This document shows, in pieces, positions 1 through 11,439 of a DNA stretch of 64,000 nt. The stretch's first letter is position 1; each line of letters begins with the position of its first letter. Position numbers and translations under genes: made by a program. Under the pieces are notes generated by a model, which saw only the letters and a list, made by a program, of their open reading frames with translations, searched no databases and was not told the origin of the DNA. Where the stretch lies: positions 9,405,160-9,469,159 of the forward strand of contig JAULJL010000021.1 of the NCBI GenBank assembly GCA_030761205.1. The letters are read 5' to 3'. The DNA comes from Fremontodendron californicum. Its lineage: Eukaryota > Streptophyta > Magnoliopsida > Malvales > Malvaceae.

Positions 1-124
1 TATCTTCTTAGTTATTCTCTCTTTATTTATATGGATGAGAGAACCTTAAATGCTAATTCTGAAGTATTTAAGCCCCAAGGATAGCATATTCATTGATGCT
101 TCTGTGGTCTTGTTAATTGGTGAG

Positions 125-352
125 TAGACCTGGCAAATCGTGTATCCATGTCGTGTTCGTGTATTTTGTAGTGTCATAATCGTGTTTAAGGTATTTTTTT
201 ATATGTATATAAACTTTGATTCGTTAATAATTAGTATTATATAGATTTTGAGACATTCGTGTATTCGTGTCGTGTTCGTGTAATTTTTTCATGTCGTGTT
301 TTTAGTTATTTTTTCCGTGTCTTGTAATCGTATCGTGTCCAATATTGCCAAG
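125..352. mobile_element. Degenerate MITE-like element of the 'cgtgttcgtgtcgtg' family in a YIP1 gene intron
   Basis: The left edge (tagacctggcaaatcgtgt) and right edge (tcgtgtccaatattgccaaga) form an imperfect inverted repeat around tgGCAA. The interior is AT-rich with many CGTGT/CGTGTCGTG motifs. Relatives lie near 1555-1665, 25495-25703, 41514-42130 and, reversed, 50880-51085. I could not find a clean target duplication, so the ends are approximate. Confidence 0.5.
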
Positions 353-466
353 ATCATATTTAGATTACCTAAAGTTATATTTTACATCCTTATGAAGCTC
401 AAATTTATTAGTTATTCGTTATTTCTTTTACAATCATCTGAGCTGTACTATATGACATATTTGCAG

Positions 467-661
467 TTTCTACTGCTTATTCCAGTTGAGATTCTCCGAT
501 GGATCATTATACTCATTGCTGGTACGGCCTCAGCATGCTTTGTTGCCGTGAATTTAAGATCTTATATTGAGGGGGGGAACGATCTTACAATGATGGTGGT
601 TGCTGCATTCTTGTTGCAAATGGCCCTTGCAATCTTCATCAAGGTCTGGTTCTTTCCATAA
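467..661 (+). CDS. YIP1-family integral membrane protein, last exon only
   Basis: Only the C-terminal exon is in the window. It follows a ttgcag acceptor at 461-466 and encodes 64 residues, starting FLLLIPVEILRW, with SYIEGGNDL in the middle and ending KVWFFP before TAA. From memory this matches the C-terminus of plant YIPF1/2-like Yip1-domain proteins (Arabidopsis At2g36300/At3g52760 group), multi-pass proteins of Golgi/ER-derived vesicles thought to act with Rab GTPases. Two hydrophobic segments are visible (about exon residues 1-28 and 43-62) with a short polar loop between them. The upstream intron contains the MITE-like element at 125-352. The rest of the gene is outside the window to the left. 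The exon reads without lesions. Confidence 0.8.
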   Translation, partial: FLLLIPVEILRWIIILIAGTASACFVAVNLRSYIEGGNDLTMMVVAAFLLQMALAIFIKVWFFP

Positions 662-1017
662 ACCTCACTAAGTCATCTTATGTAGACTATCTGAGCACCT
701 AAAATCCGAACTTTGCTGTTTGTTTACTCTGTTTCTGGAAAATATGCAAAAGGAAATTCGTTTGAAAGCGAAATGCCTCTTGAAGAAAAGCTTGTGTGTG
801 TTTTGGGATTCCTTAACATGTTGAGCTGTAGTTTAGTGAAAATTTGAAACATGTGACAGAAAGAAATGCCCCCAAATTTGGATTTTGAGGCGGTTGATCT
901 AATTGACTAGGTGTTGTTGGCCTACAACTTTTAAGAGACCAACATCATCAGAGCAACTAGAGTAAATGTCAATGTAATATTTTTAATCCCGGAAGTTTTC
1001 TCGTTTGCACATGGTTG
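662..1017 (+). other. Probable 3'UTR and downstream flank of the YIP1-family gene
   Basis: No coding potential was seen. The stretch directly follows the stop codon and contains T-rich and aatgtaat-like sequences compatible with plant polyadenylation near 970-990. It ends at the first family-A MITE. Confidence 0.45.
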
Positions 1018-1185
1018 CTATGTTACTCGGATTCGGGTATGAGTGTCGGACATAGGTATGTTTGATTTATTTTAAGTTTTTCTATGTATTTGGAGGGTTC
1101 TTGGGGGATCATATCTCCATACTCATGTTCGAATATGCGTCGGACACGGGTACTTCAAGAAAAATAAAGAGACGGAGCAACATAG
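1018..1185. mobile_element. Family-A hAT-type MITE, copy 1
   Basis: It starts CTATGTTACTCGG and ends GGAGCAACATAG, imperfect inverted termini. It is flanked by an exact 8-bp direct repeat, catggttg. The interior carries the family motifs GTGTCGGACAC and GGAGGGTTCTTGG. Confidence 0.9.
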
Positions 1186-2186
1186 CATGGTTGTGTAAAT
1201 ATAGGTTGTCATGGTCTTTTTTGTCAATATGTAATTGTTACTTAACATCGTAAAGCAAACTTTTTGTGTCAAAAATTAGGTTCCTTTGAAATATAAACAA
1301 TCATTGGCATGAAGTTACTAGGTAAACTATCTCAATTGCCCAAAAAAGGGGGTAGGGAGGGGACAAGAATTTTTTGTTGTGATGTGCTTTTAGCAGGAGT
1401 TTGCTCCATAAAAGAGCAACACCATAATCAAATTTGGGCAAAAAAAAAACACAAATCCCTCTTGATTTTGAAACAATATCCACAATAATTCTTGTCCTTG
1501 TGTCTAGATGCATATTAATATGATGTTTAAAATATTATATATTTATATAAATTTTGATACTTTAATAATTTATATTATATAGGTTTGAAACATTCATGTA
1601 TTCGTATTGTGTTCGTGTTTAATTTTTTTTGTCATGTAATCGTATCGTGTCCAAAATTGTTAGGTATTGATGAATGGTGACCACAAAATTTAACTCCATT
1701 TAGGGTTCAGTATCCATCCGCTTTAATTTTTGCCGTATTTAGTAAATTATTTTATTTTTTAAGTTATAATCTAAGAAGTATATGTCATCTTATTGATCTC
1801 GCTTATGAAATTTAAAAACTACGGCGATGATAGATGGGATAATTTCTTATAAATATCAGAAGGATGGATCATGGAAGAAAAGAATAGTGAAATAATAACT
1901 GGGCCGACAATTCACTGAAAATGCTGAAATAAAATATATAATTAAAAAATAATTCATTGCTGATGAATTACAAAATCCCAGATAAAAACCAAGTGATAAT
2001 TTATTTGTAATAATATACACACTAAAGATACAGATTTCACAACAATGATCATCTTATGCAGTTGATAAACAGAAAATGAGGGAAACGAAAGAACAATAAA
2101 AGAACAAAGGCATTGCTGAAGACAACTAAGTGAATACTCCCTAAAAACATATTCTTACTTATCTGGGAAAAAAAAAAACCAAACTG
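1186..2186. other. Intergenic / 3' flank between the convergent YIP1 and GMPP genes
   Basis: I see no gene. It holds a fragment of the cgtgttcgtg-type repeat (about 1555-1665) and AT-rich sequence. The part just below 2186 should contain the 3'UTR of the minus-strand GMPP gene. Confidence 0.4.
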
Positions 2187-4394
2187 TCACATAACTATCT
2201 CCGGCTTCAAAATGCTAGATTTGATCTCTTTGTGAGGCAAAACCACGCCTCCATTACTGTAAATTTCATCGCATACATGAACATCTTCTCCGAGTATAGT
2301 CATGTTCTCGACTCGAGCCCATTGGCCAACGGTCGAGTGCCATCCGATGATGCTGCTCGATACGCAAGCGTGCTTCTTGATTCGGACTCCACGCATCACC
2401 GTGCATCGAGACAATCTGACTCCCGACTCGACCACACATCCCGGACCGATTGCCACATCTGGTCCGATCAAACATCCTTCTCCAATTTTAGAACTCTCAT
2501 GAACCAAAACATTTCCCACAATGTGCGGACCAGTGGCTAACTTAGTTGAAGCTTTCTTTCGCAGTGAGTCTAGATAAAGTCTTAGTCCAGTAATGTAATC
2601 CCTTGGCTGACCAATGTCCATCCAAAACCCTGGTAGAACCATTGCATACAGCTTCTTCTCAGCTGCAATCGTCGGGAAAACCTCTTTCTCGATCGAGGTT
2701 GGTCGCAGTTCGATTCGATCAAGAACAGAAGGGTTCAGCAGATAAATTCCAGCATTGATTTTGTTTCCAACAAACAATTTGGGTTTTTCCACAAATTTGT
2801 CAACTTTCCCTGTTGATTCTTCCATAACCACTACACCGTATTTTGATGGCTCATCCACCTATTTAGTTTTGACTCAAGTATTACAATCCCTCCAAAGAAA
2901 ATAAATTGAAATCTATGTTGTTCCGACTCTTTATTTTTTTTAAAGTATCCGTGTCCGACATCCATGTCTGACATATATTCGGACATGGGTATGGGGATAT
3001 AATATTTTTAAGACCCTCTAAATACATGAAAATACTTAGAATAAATCAAATACTCGTGTTGTACACGTACCCGTATCCGACACTCACATCCGAGTCCGAA
3101 TAACGTAGATTGAAAATAAAGAAAATTTTAGAACTGAATTATTACCTTGGTGACCATTATGGAAGCTTCTCCTCCATGTGCTTTGTGGAATTCAATCATT
3201 TCTTTGAAAGGGTACTCACTGATAACATCGCTGTTAAGTACAAAAAATGGCTCACCAGAACCATCAATGAGCTTGTCCCTAGCCAAAGCAAGAGGACCAG
3301 CCGTGCCGAGCGGCTCCGTCTCTTGAGAGCATGTGATTGTGATCCCAAGTTTAGCTTCAAATTCCTTCAAGAAGTTCAACATTACCTGCAAAATCAAGTG
3401 GCCAATGGTCAATCTATGAACACTTAGCCACTAACCTTTCAGACCTACGTTACTCGGACTCGGATGCGAGTGTCGGACACGTATGTGTCCGACATGAATA
3501 TATTCAATTTTTTCCAAGATTTCTATGTATTTGGAGGGTCCTTGGAGGATCATATCTCTATACCTATGTCCAGATATGTGTCGGACACAAATGTCGGACA
3601 TGGATACTTCAAGAAAAATAAAAAGTCAGAACAACATAGTTTCAGACTATTGTATCAATTTTACATATTTTACACATGGAAACACCTCACATACCTCAGG
3701 TTGGTAGTTAATAGCCAAAACAACTTCAGTTACGCCAACAGCCTTGAGAGCTTCAATCTGTATAATATCCAAAAGATACATTATTCCACAAAATCAATAA
3801 GCTTATCTTTAAAAAACAACCACCACTAAACCAAAAAAAAAAATTGTTGTCAAGTATTAAGAAATCTAGTAAAGGTAATAATCTATGTTACTCAAACTCG
3901 GGTGTGAGGGTCGGATACGGGTATGTGTCTGACACGAGCTATGTTACTCGGACTCGGGTGTGAGTGTCGGACACGGGTGTGTTAAATTTTTTCCAAGATT
4001 TCCATGTATACGGAGGGTCCTTGGAGGATCATATCCCCATACCCATGTCCGGATATGCGTCGGATACAGGTGTCGGACACGAGTGCTTCAAGAAAAATGA
4101 AGAGTCAGAGCAACATAGGACACGAGTATTTTCAAGTTTTTTTAAATTTTTCCATGTATTTGGAGGGTTCTTGGAGAGTCATATCTTCATAACCATGTTC
4201 AAATATGTGTCGGATACGAATGCTTTAAGAAAAATGAAGAGTCGGAGGCTCGGAGTAACATAGGTGATAATGAAGAAATATACCTGATGCAGGATCATGG
4301 GTTTGTTAGCAAATTCAACAAGCGGCTTAGGAACACTAAGGGTCAATGGCCTCAATCGTGTTCCAAATCCTCCAACAAGAATAAGTGCCTTCAT
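2187..4394 (-). CDS. CYT1: GDP-mannose pyrophosphorylase (mannose-1-phosphate guanylyltransferase), complete, 4 coding exons
   Basis: It makes GDP-mannose from mannose-1-phosphate and GTP in the cytosol, feeding ascorbate synthesis, N-glycosylation and wall polysaccharides (Arabidopsis CYT1/VTC1). Coding exons on the minus strand are 4394-4284, 3757-3695, 3385-3146 and 2858-2187, joining in frame to 361 codons, the length of Arabidopsis CYT1. Exon 1 carries the nucleotidyltransferase signature GGFGTRLRPLT followed by VPKPLVEFANKP. Exon 3 has FFVLNSDVI. Exon 4 has FVEKPK, GIYLLNP, PGFWMDIGQP and the C-terminal left-handed beta-helix of hexapeptide repeats, ending KPEIVM. All junctions are GT-AG. 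Introns hold four family-A MITEs (2913-3108, 3445-3639 and the nested pair 3883-4263), and the 5'UTR intron two more. No lesion is seen, so it should be functional. Only the exact UTR limits are uncertain. Confidence 0.96.
2913..3108. mobile_element. Family-A MITE in GMPP intron 3
   Basis: It begins CTATGTTGTTCCGACTC and ends GAGTCCGAATAACGTAG. The flanking 8-mers are attgaaat and attgaaaa (one mismatch). It lies entirely within the intron between GMPP exons 3 and 4. Confidence 0.88.
3445..3639. mobile_element. Family-A MITE in GMPP intron 2
   Basis: The termini are CTACGTTACTCGGACTC and AACAACATAG. The exact 8-bp duplication tttcagac is on both sides. Confidence 0.92.
3883..4263. mobile_element. 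Family-A MITE (outer copy) in GMPP intron 1, interrupted by another copy
   Basis: The outer copy starts CTATGTTACTCAAACTC at 3883 and ends CGGAGTAACATAG at 4263, flanked by gtaataat and gtgataat. It is split at 3931-3938 by a second copy of the same family. Confidence 0.88.
3939..4118. mobile_element. Family-A MITE (inner copy) nested in the copy at 3883-4263
   Basis: A complete copy, CTATGTTACTCGGACTC to GAGCAACATAG. The exact 8-bp duplication gacacgag (3931-3938 and 4119-4126) is made of outer-copy sequence, so this copy inserted later. Confidence 0.92.
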
Positions 4395-4416
4395 TGTGAT
4401 ACACCTTCTGTTTGAC
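4395..4416 (-). other. 5'UTR part of GMPP coding exon 1
   Basis: On the minus strand an acceptor (actacag) precedes 4416, leaving 22 nt of leader before the ATG at 4394. The leader continues in the exon beginning near 6008. Confidence 0.65.
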
Positions 4417-4558
4417 CTGTAGTTACTAGGGTCAGTATCTTAAGCAGCAATCTAATTCAGATTCAAATAGGAATTCAACTTAAGAAATGCTTCGCAAATG
4501 AATCCCCAAAAACTCTTCTACTTATACATGACAAGAAAAGAGAGATTGACCTATACAA

Positions 4559-4744
4559 CTATGTTACTCGAATTCGGGTGTGAGTGTCGGATACGGTTAT
4601 GTGTCCGATACGGTATGTTCAAAATTTTTTTTAGATTTCCATGTATTTGGAAGATTATATCCCTATATCCATGTCCGGATATGCGTTGGATACGGGTGTC
4701 GAACACGAGTACTTCAAGAAAATTGAAGAGTCGAAGCAACATAG
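4559..4744. mobile_element. Family-A MITE in the GMPP 5'UTR intron
   Basis: The termini are CTATGTTACTCGAATTC and GTCGAAGCAACATAG. The flanking 8-mers ctatacaa and ctatacag differ at one base. Confidence 0.88.
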
Positions 4745-4918
4745 CTATACAGAACTCTGCATTGACATTTGTAGATCCAGAACAACGATAAAAGAGATGA
4801 ACAAATCAGAACCGATAAGTATGAATCCGAGAGTGACATGGATTCACCACATGCAGGGAGAAGAAAACCAGACAAACTTAAAGCCAAGCAAAAGGGAAAA
4901 GACCCAAACATTCAAACA

Positions 4919-5070
4919 CTATGTTACCGTATCCGACATGGGTATGTTCAATTTTTCCCAAAATTTCTATGTATTTGGAGGATCATATACCCATACTCAT
5001 ATCTGGATATGCGTCATACACAGGTGTAGGACACGAGTACTTCAAGAAAAATAGAGTTGGAGCAACATAG
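4919..5070. mobile_element. Family-A MITE in the GMPP 5'UTR intron, short copy
   Basis: It starts CTATGTTACCGTATCCGAC and ends GGAGCAACATAG. The exact 8-bp duplication ttcaaaca is present. At 152 bp it is shorter than most copies because subterminal sequence is missing. Confidence 0.88.
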
Positions 5071-5845
5071 TTCAAACATGTGTCCTAAGCCAAAACATAA
5101 TGTTAAAACCTAAAAGCAATAGTAAAAATCCATCAAGTAATGACATATGGTTAAGCTCTTCATCTTGTTTTGTTCTTTTTGTTTTTTTCATTTTCAAGGG
5201 AAAAGAGTAGATTTAACTGATTCAAATGTCAAAAGAATTTCCTTTCTTGCTTCCACTCTCCAATGGAGCCATGGAAAACAGGAAATTACCACGAAAAGCA
5301 CGCCTAGAAGGATAAAATAAACACAACTTTCCAACTATAAGCATTTAATTAAATTGGCAATTTCAATTAAGGAAATTAAAACTTAGCAACAAAAAAACCA
5401 GCTAAGTCAGTCTTGATCTGGCAACACGCAAATTCTTGACCTTTGCAAAGTATTTGACAAAAAAAAAAAAAAAAACTTTAGTAGAATTCTTAACCACCAT
5501 TAAAATCGTGACTAAACATAATTAATTAACTTAGATTTTGCGGCTAAACTAGAATGAAATTAAGTAAATTAATTTAAATTCCTTTTTTTTCTTCTTAAAA
5601 AAGATTTAATGCGTGGACAATCATGTAAAAAAAACAGATCTAACAAAAATATAACATTGCAAATCAAATTAAACCTCAAAATTCTATAAAAACACGTAAT
5701 CAAAACAACGAAATCAAACAAAAATAAAATAACGACGAATAGCAAATCACATTGCCAACTCCATTGAAATATGTAAGCTAAACTATCAGGAACCGCGAGA
5801 CACGACACCGTACAAAGCTCGAAAAGACCAGAATTCAGGAATTAC
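5071..5845 (-). other. Remainder of the GMPP 5'UTR intron
   Basis: Non-coding on both strands, AT-rich, with poly-A runs near 5460. On the minus strand it begins with a GTAAT donor at 5845-5841. Nothing else was recognised. Confidence 0.55.
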
Positions 5846-6008
5846 CTTTAAGCGATTACCAGATCCAAACCCGAACTGAGTCCAAACTACAAACTCGAGC
5901 CCGATTCGAGGGGGAAAATAAATAAAATAAAAGGGCGGGGAAACGAGTCGACTCGGACTTTGGCTGGCTTTTATTTTGTTTTTTAGTAACGATTTTTTTC
6001 ACGACGAG
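5846..6008 (-). other. GMPP 5'UTR exon (approximate 5' end)
   Basis: On the minus strand a good donor (TTAAAG|GTAATTCC) follows 5846, and a TATA box lies about 30 bp upstream of 6008. The exon is markedly less AT-rich than its surroundings. The transcription start is inferred from TATA spacing only. Confidence 0.5.
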
Positions 6009-6038
6009 AGTTGAGTTGTTTGAGAGAAAATAGAGCGG

Positions 6039-6046
6039 TATTTATA
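6039..6046 (-). promoter_or_regulatory. TATA box of the GMPP gene
   Basis: TATAAATA reads on the minus strand, about 30 bp upstream of the inferred leader exon, in a GC-richer promoter-like stretch. Confidence 0.55.
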
Positions 6047-6049
6047 CAA

Positions 6050-7640
6050 AAGCGAGAATGATATGAAAGATAACTAACGTAAAGTTTTTGGCGGATTCGA
6101 AATTCAATATTAAATTCAATTTTGGAAGTATTTTTAGTGACGCGTAGGTAATCGTAAGGGATGTTTCCAGGTGGTTTCGGATTTTGGATGGGTTACGGGT
6201 CGTCGATAAAAAAGTACGGTCCGAACTTTTATTGACGAAAGCATAGAAAATGAAGGAAAAAGGAAAGTGATGATTGGCTTTGATTTATTAACTGTCACAG
6301 TTAGTGGATCTTAGCAAATCTGAAATTTATATTTTTTTATTAACTTTCTTAATTTGCTCAAATTATATATATATATAATTGGATTCGATTTTTTTAAGGA
6401 AAAAAGTGTCATTGTCTAAAAGGGGAGTTATTTTTATAAATAGTGAATGTAATTTTTTTTATTTTTCTATAAATTCAAAAAACCGCACTTTTAAATAATC
6501 TTATAATATTTATTAATTTTCTCTTTTTATTTTATTTTTCGGACTCTATTAATTAATGTTTTCATTATTAGGAAATGCGTTTTAATGGCATGTTGGTATA
6601 AATATTAAATTATTGAATTTTGTTAACGGAGGTTTTAAATGTATTTTTTAAGATTATTATATGAGTTCATATTTGATACACTGATAATAAAGTTTTTTAA
6701 TTTCACAAGCGATATTAAGAGATTGTCATATGTTTCATTTTTTTAAAAAATATTTTTTTATTTTTTAAATATATCCTAAAAGATATGTGTTATCATGCTA
6801 ATCTCGTCTGTAAAATCTAAAAATTTCACTGATAATGAATGAGATGTATAATTTTTATTATTATATTAGGTAAATTCTTGTTTTTAATGCATTATAATTT
6901 ATTAAATTAACTATTAAATATTTTATTTAGTATAAAATATTATTGTAAAAAATAATTTAATTAACCTTAAAGAGTGTTGTACTTATAAGAGCATTCGTTA
7001 GTAATGAAAATTATTAATCATGTCTAGTGGCATTGATTAAAATGATATTTAAAAAAAACAATTAATACATTATTTTTTTATTTAATAAAAATAATGTATT
7101 AATACAAAAAATAATTTTCTAAAATAACAATTAAAAAATCTTTATTCGGTACCATAAATGTAGATTAATTCTACATTAAATAAAACTATGTTGATTTTAA
7201 TTCTCAAGCTTGCCATTCTTGAATTTGTCAAAAAAAAAAAAAAAAGTTCTTCATGTCTAGAAATTTATTACCGCGTTAATACCTATCAAGAACTATTCAA
7301 ATAATGAGACTTCAAATGTAAATAAAGCATGAAGTGATGAAACCTTTCATAAAAAGTTAAGAAATTATATATAATAAGTTCGTTGTTTTCATAAAAAGTT
7401 AAGAAATTATATATAATAAGTTCGTTGTTTATATATTAATAATGAAGTTTATTAATTTTATAAACGGAATTAAAACATTATTATATGTCTCATTTATTTA
7501 TTTTTATATTTTTTAAAATACTTTAAGGAGTATGTATCATTTTACTAACTTGCCTTGTAAAATTTAAAAATTTCACCGACGATAAATGAGATAATTTTTT
7601 ATATATAATTATGATGCAAAATGTGGTTTTTAAATTTAGA
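6050..7640. other. AT-rich intergenic DNA, no gene seen
   Basis: It holds the upstream flank of GMPP, then very AT-rich DNA with degenerate MITE-like remnants (about 6840-7010 resembles the element at 20229-20347). A 42-bp direct tandem duplication lies at 7348-7430. Confidence 0.4.
7348..7430. repeat. Tandem duplication, 42-bp unit x2
   Basis: The unit begins cataaaaagttaagaaatta and ends gttcgttgttt. It occurs at 7348-7389 and again at 7390-7430 with virtually no divergence. Confidence 0.85.
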
Positions 7641-7858
7641 TATTGCTAAAAAAACAAATTTATCAAAGTATCAACGTTTTAAAATTATGTATCAAAATAC
7701 GCCTATTTTAAAATCAATTGGAAAGTCACCATATAATATGACGACTTCCCAACTAAAAATGTTATTATTTTTTTAAAAAAATTGCTCGGAAGTCGTCATA
7801 TGATATGGCGACTTTCGAGCTATAAATTTTGTGAAATTTAAAACATTGCACTTGGAAG

Positions 7859-8115
7859 TAGAGGTGATCATGGGCCGGGCCGGGCCGCGGCCTGTTTTTT
7901 TTTTTTTTCTCTGCCCAGGCCCGGCCCTGGGTAGCCCAAGCCCGCCCGTTTAGGCCCGAAACACTGTTCATTGGAATAAAAAAATAATTTTTTATTTTTT
8001 TTATTTTTTTATAATTAAATTTAAATAAAATAATATTATTATAATCAAAATCACTGTTCCGGGCCGGCCCGGAACATAAAATATTATGCCCAGGCCCGGC
8101 CCGTGAACAGGTCTA
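7859..8115. mobile_element. Family-B hAT MITE (TAGAGGTG... GC-rich ends)
   Basis: The termini are TAGAGGTGATCATGGGCCGGG and CCCGGCCCGTGAACAGGTCTA, an inverted repeat. The exact 8-bp duplication cttggaag is on both sides (7851-7858, 8116-8123). GGGCCGGGCC blocks at both ends enclose an AT-rich middle. Confidence 0.9.
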
Positions 8116-8455
8116 CTTGGAAGTCGTCATATGATATGGCAACTTCCAAGTGCAATTTGTTTTTTTTTTTTTTTTATAATGTTGGGAAGTCGTCATATGA
8201 TATGGTGACTTTTTAACACCATTTTTTTAAAAAAGAATTTAAATTATAAATTTTGTAATTAAAGTATATTTTTAATTTTAAAAATTAACATTATTAAAGC
8301 GTTTTTGTAAAAAAAAAAGTAATTTTTAAAATTATTTTAAAAGCCTAAATAATTATTTTTTATATATAATTAATTAATTATTTAATTTTACATTATTTAA
8401 TTAAATTCTAAATATATTTTTATATATAATTAATTATACATTCAAGTATGTTACT

Positions 8456-10268
8456 TGATAACTCGTATGATTATATAGTTTTTAGTTATGTTTTATTATT
8501 GTTTTGTGTCAAATACGAGTTATTATTGTTTAGTCTAATTGTGTTTATGATCTTTTATATTTTTATGTAATTTGGTGTTTTTCACAAGTTTCTTTGAGTG
8601 ATTTCAGATTACTAGAATTAAGGGCAAATCCAGTTCAGTTCCAGTTCCGACACCTTTTGCTATATCAGCTATATCTCGAGTTTCACTGAAGCAATAAGGC
8701 TGAAATTTTAACCGTGCAAAGTTAAGAGGCATATCTATCTTTTTCATGTTTTACACTTCTTGAAACGGAGTCGTTTTCCCTAGCGAAATCGACCATCAAG
8801 TTGGCTGATGTGCAATGACGTCTGTGCTGACCTGTTTTCGTATTTTGCCCATATCTTCTTATCCACATCAGCAAATGAGCTGATTCCAACGGCTATGGAT
8901 CAGTAACTGATAGGGGAACATTTTTCTAGAAGACCATGTGATCAGATCAGGCCTCCAAAATTGACAAAATCGACCATCAAGTTGGCTGATCAAAATTGTC
9001 ATACAATATGACGAAAATTGTTAGAAAAATGCACCCACCTATTATACCTACCTTTGAAATTTGTAAAGCTTGTCTCTTGTCATTTAGCCCTCCAAAATGT
9101 GTATAAATAGAGGGTCTTGGATGATTGTAGAGGATAATATTGTACATTGGTAGGATATTAGCCATTGTAATAAAATTCTCTAAGTTTTCTTCTTCTTTCT
9201 TTTCTCTAGTTTTCTTTTTTTTTATTTTCTTCTTCTTCTTTCTTTCTTTTATTTCCTTCTTAGATTCTCTTTAATTTTATGTTTATGTTTACAATGCCTA
9301 TGCTAGGCTAAACTTCTATTTGGTTAAGGGTGATTTCAAAGCCCTAGACATGTTTTGTGATTGATTTTCAGATTATATCTATCATTAATTTTCTATCAAA
9401 GTTGCTTATGTTCTTCTACAAGAATTGTTCATGATGTTGTCTTGATTTATTTAGGTGTACAACTAGATAGATCTTGATAATTATCTATTGCTAGTCTAGG
9501 AGTCTTGATCCGTGTAATTGTCTTGATTTCCTATTCATAAGTGGCAATTTGTGATTAATGATTATGGTCAAGTTTTCAATAATTGCAAAGTGGAACATAA
9601 CCTAAGTTGAACAATCCGAGCTTATGTGTTTGTTGCTTAGATCAACCTATCTTTCTCATCATAAAGCTGCCATTAAATTGAATTTAGAGAGCTTATTCTA
9701 GGTTGTTTAATGGTTAGAGATTAAATAGAGAGCTTGTTCTATTTAACGACAAACTAAGGAAAGATTGGGATAACAGAGCTTGTTGTTATCTACGGTTGTT
9801 AACTTTGATAGTTGGTTGATATTGATAGATCTGAAATTGATTCTTAATGATGTCTAGTGGTGGAGAATGAAACCTTAACCATATTCTTCATATTTGATTC
9901 TTCTTACTTACTTGTTTTCTTACTTTTCTAGTTTGCTTATTTTTAAAAGTATATTTATTTTTATTGGCTGGTTATACCGCCTAATTTAGTATATATATTT
10001 TTATTGGCTGGTTATACCGCCTAATTTAGTATATATATTTTTATTGGCTGGTTATACCGCCTTGCATCTTATTCTTATTATTTACTTTAGTTTAAATCTG
10101 GCTTCAAAAACCCCTTTTCTATTATTGTTCTCTTTGAACGTAAGTTATAAACTAATGACTCATAGATTAAAACCCAATCCCTGAGGACTCGACCCTTGCT
10201 AATCATTATACTTACAATTGATCTTTTTAGTGCAAGGTTAAATAAGATACACTCTTTTGGGTGCATCA
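8456..10268 (+). repeat. 5' LTR of the Athila-like element
   Basis: 1813 bp, TG...CA. It contains a TATA box at 9102-9109 and a threefold ~39-bp tandem repeat (ggctggttataccgcctaat) at about 9955-10065. It matches the 3' LTR nearly base for base. Confidence 0.95.
9102..9109 (+). promoter_or_regulatory. TATA box in the Athila-like LTR
   Basis: TATAAATA is followed by GAGGGTC, typical of an LTR U3/R junction. The copy in the 3' LTR is at 15170-15177. Confidence 0.6.
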
Positions 10269-10274
10269 AATTTT

Positions 10275-10292
10275 TGGCGCCGTTGCCGGGGA
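10275..10292 (+). other. Primer binding site (tRNA-Asp type)
   Basis: TGGCGCCGTTGCCGGGGA lies six bases after the 5' LTR. This is the usual Athila-lineage PBS. Confidence 0.85.
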
Positions 10293-10399
10293 TTGTTTTC
10301 TTTAGTTTATTTGTTACTTGGTTTATTCTTATTTTCAGTTCTAATTAGTATTATTTTCTTGTACATACATGTTTTTCTTTTCAAATTTTGAAAAAAAAA

Positions 10400-11338
10400 A
10401 TGGAATTAAGCAATCTAACACTTGAAGAGTTGGTGGCATACATGAACATGGAGAATCAACAAGCCAATCTCACTTCCTCAGTTCAACAATTGGCCATGGG
10501 AGGATGTCAAGGCCATCAATGGTTCCAAGACCAACCGCATGATCATTACTCCAACACTTACCATGAGGGATGGTGGGATCATACTAATTATGGCTACTCG
10601 AAAAATTACCAAGAAGTAGATCCTTATGCCAATTACACTCATCCATCTAGCTTCAATCAATCATGGTCTCAAGAACCATATCTTTTTCAACCACCACATA
10701 TGACTCAAAACTCAGGTACTTCTTTAGAAGATCTTGTATATTCTCTTGTTACTGATACTTTGCAATTTCAACAGGAAACAAGGGCAAGCATCCAGAGTTT
10801 GGAAAGACAAATGAGCCTATTGGCTAGTAGTACGGTGGAATTAGTAGCAGAAAGATCTCTAGCACTCCCTTCCCAAACGGTGATTAACCCAAAGGAGAAT
10901 GCTACTATTGTGACCTTGAGAAATGAGGAACAAGATGAGGATGAGACAAAACCAAAGATGGATTCACTTCTTGAGGATAATGAAGCCACCATTCAAATTG
11001 AGAGTACTTTGACACCTCAGGTAGCTTTTAAGGTTCTTATTTCTACTAATGTTCCTTCTCCACTTTTTCCTAGCAGATTTGCAAAGTCCAAAAAGGAGGA
11101 ACATGAACAACAATTTTTGGAAACCTTAAACAGCTTGCTTGTGGATGCCATTAGACAAGTACCAAGATATGCACAATTCCTCAAAGAGCTATACCCCACC
11201 AAGAAAGATGAAATAATACGTGTGGGGGAGAATGCATTGGCTGTTTTGCAAAGAAAACTTCCTCCAAAACGCAAAAATCTGAGAAGTTTCATGCCTAAGC
11301 CAAAAGATCGTAAAAAGCCAAGAAGGGGAATTGGCTAG
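10400..11338 (+). CDS. Athila-type gag remnant (C-terminal half of gag up to the protease boundary)
   Basis: Open for 312 codons from the ATG at 10400. The N-terminal capsid part of gag is missing. Residues about 40-75 (YSNTYHEGWWDH) resemble the Athila segment after the zinc knuckle, and the knuckle itself is degenerate (GGCQGHQWFQ). The middle has the conserved SLEDLV...SLERQMSLLAS stretch and a LPSQTVINPKEN stretch. Near the end are DAIRQVPRYAQFLKELY and AVLQRKLPPKRKN, which in Athila lie just before the protease. The frame stops soon after, so protease and the rest of pol are absent. It could encode a partial gag-like protein, but packaging function is doubtful. The lineage assignment is from memory of family motifs. 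Confidence 0.75.
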   Translation: MELSNLTLEELVAYMNMENQQANLTSSVQQLAMGGCQGHQWFQDQPHDHYSNTYHEGWWDHTNYGYSKNYQEVDPYANYTHPSSFNQSWSQEPYLFQPPHMTQNSGTSLEDLVYSLVTDTLQFQQETRASIQSLERQMSLLASSTVELVAERSLALPSQTVINPKENATIVTLRNEEQDEDETKPKMDSLLEDNEATIQIESTLTPQVAFKVLISTNVPSPLFPSRFAKSKKEEHEQQFLETLNSLLVDAIRQVPRYAQFLKELYPTKKDEIIRVGENALAVLQRKLPPKRKNLRSFMPKPKDRKKPRRGIG

Positions 11339-11439
11339 GCTGAAAACAATCAATCAAGTGCTAATTGGGGGAGGCAGCCTAATTAGTGAAAGCATTGCCA
11401 AACTGCCATCCTCAGATTTGCTCTCTTTTTCTTTATCTT

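Noticed and set aside
2232..2540. Open frames on the plus strand opposite GMPP exon 4
   Set aside because: Shadow frames of a well-supported minus-strand exon; no plant homology recognised.
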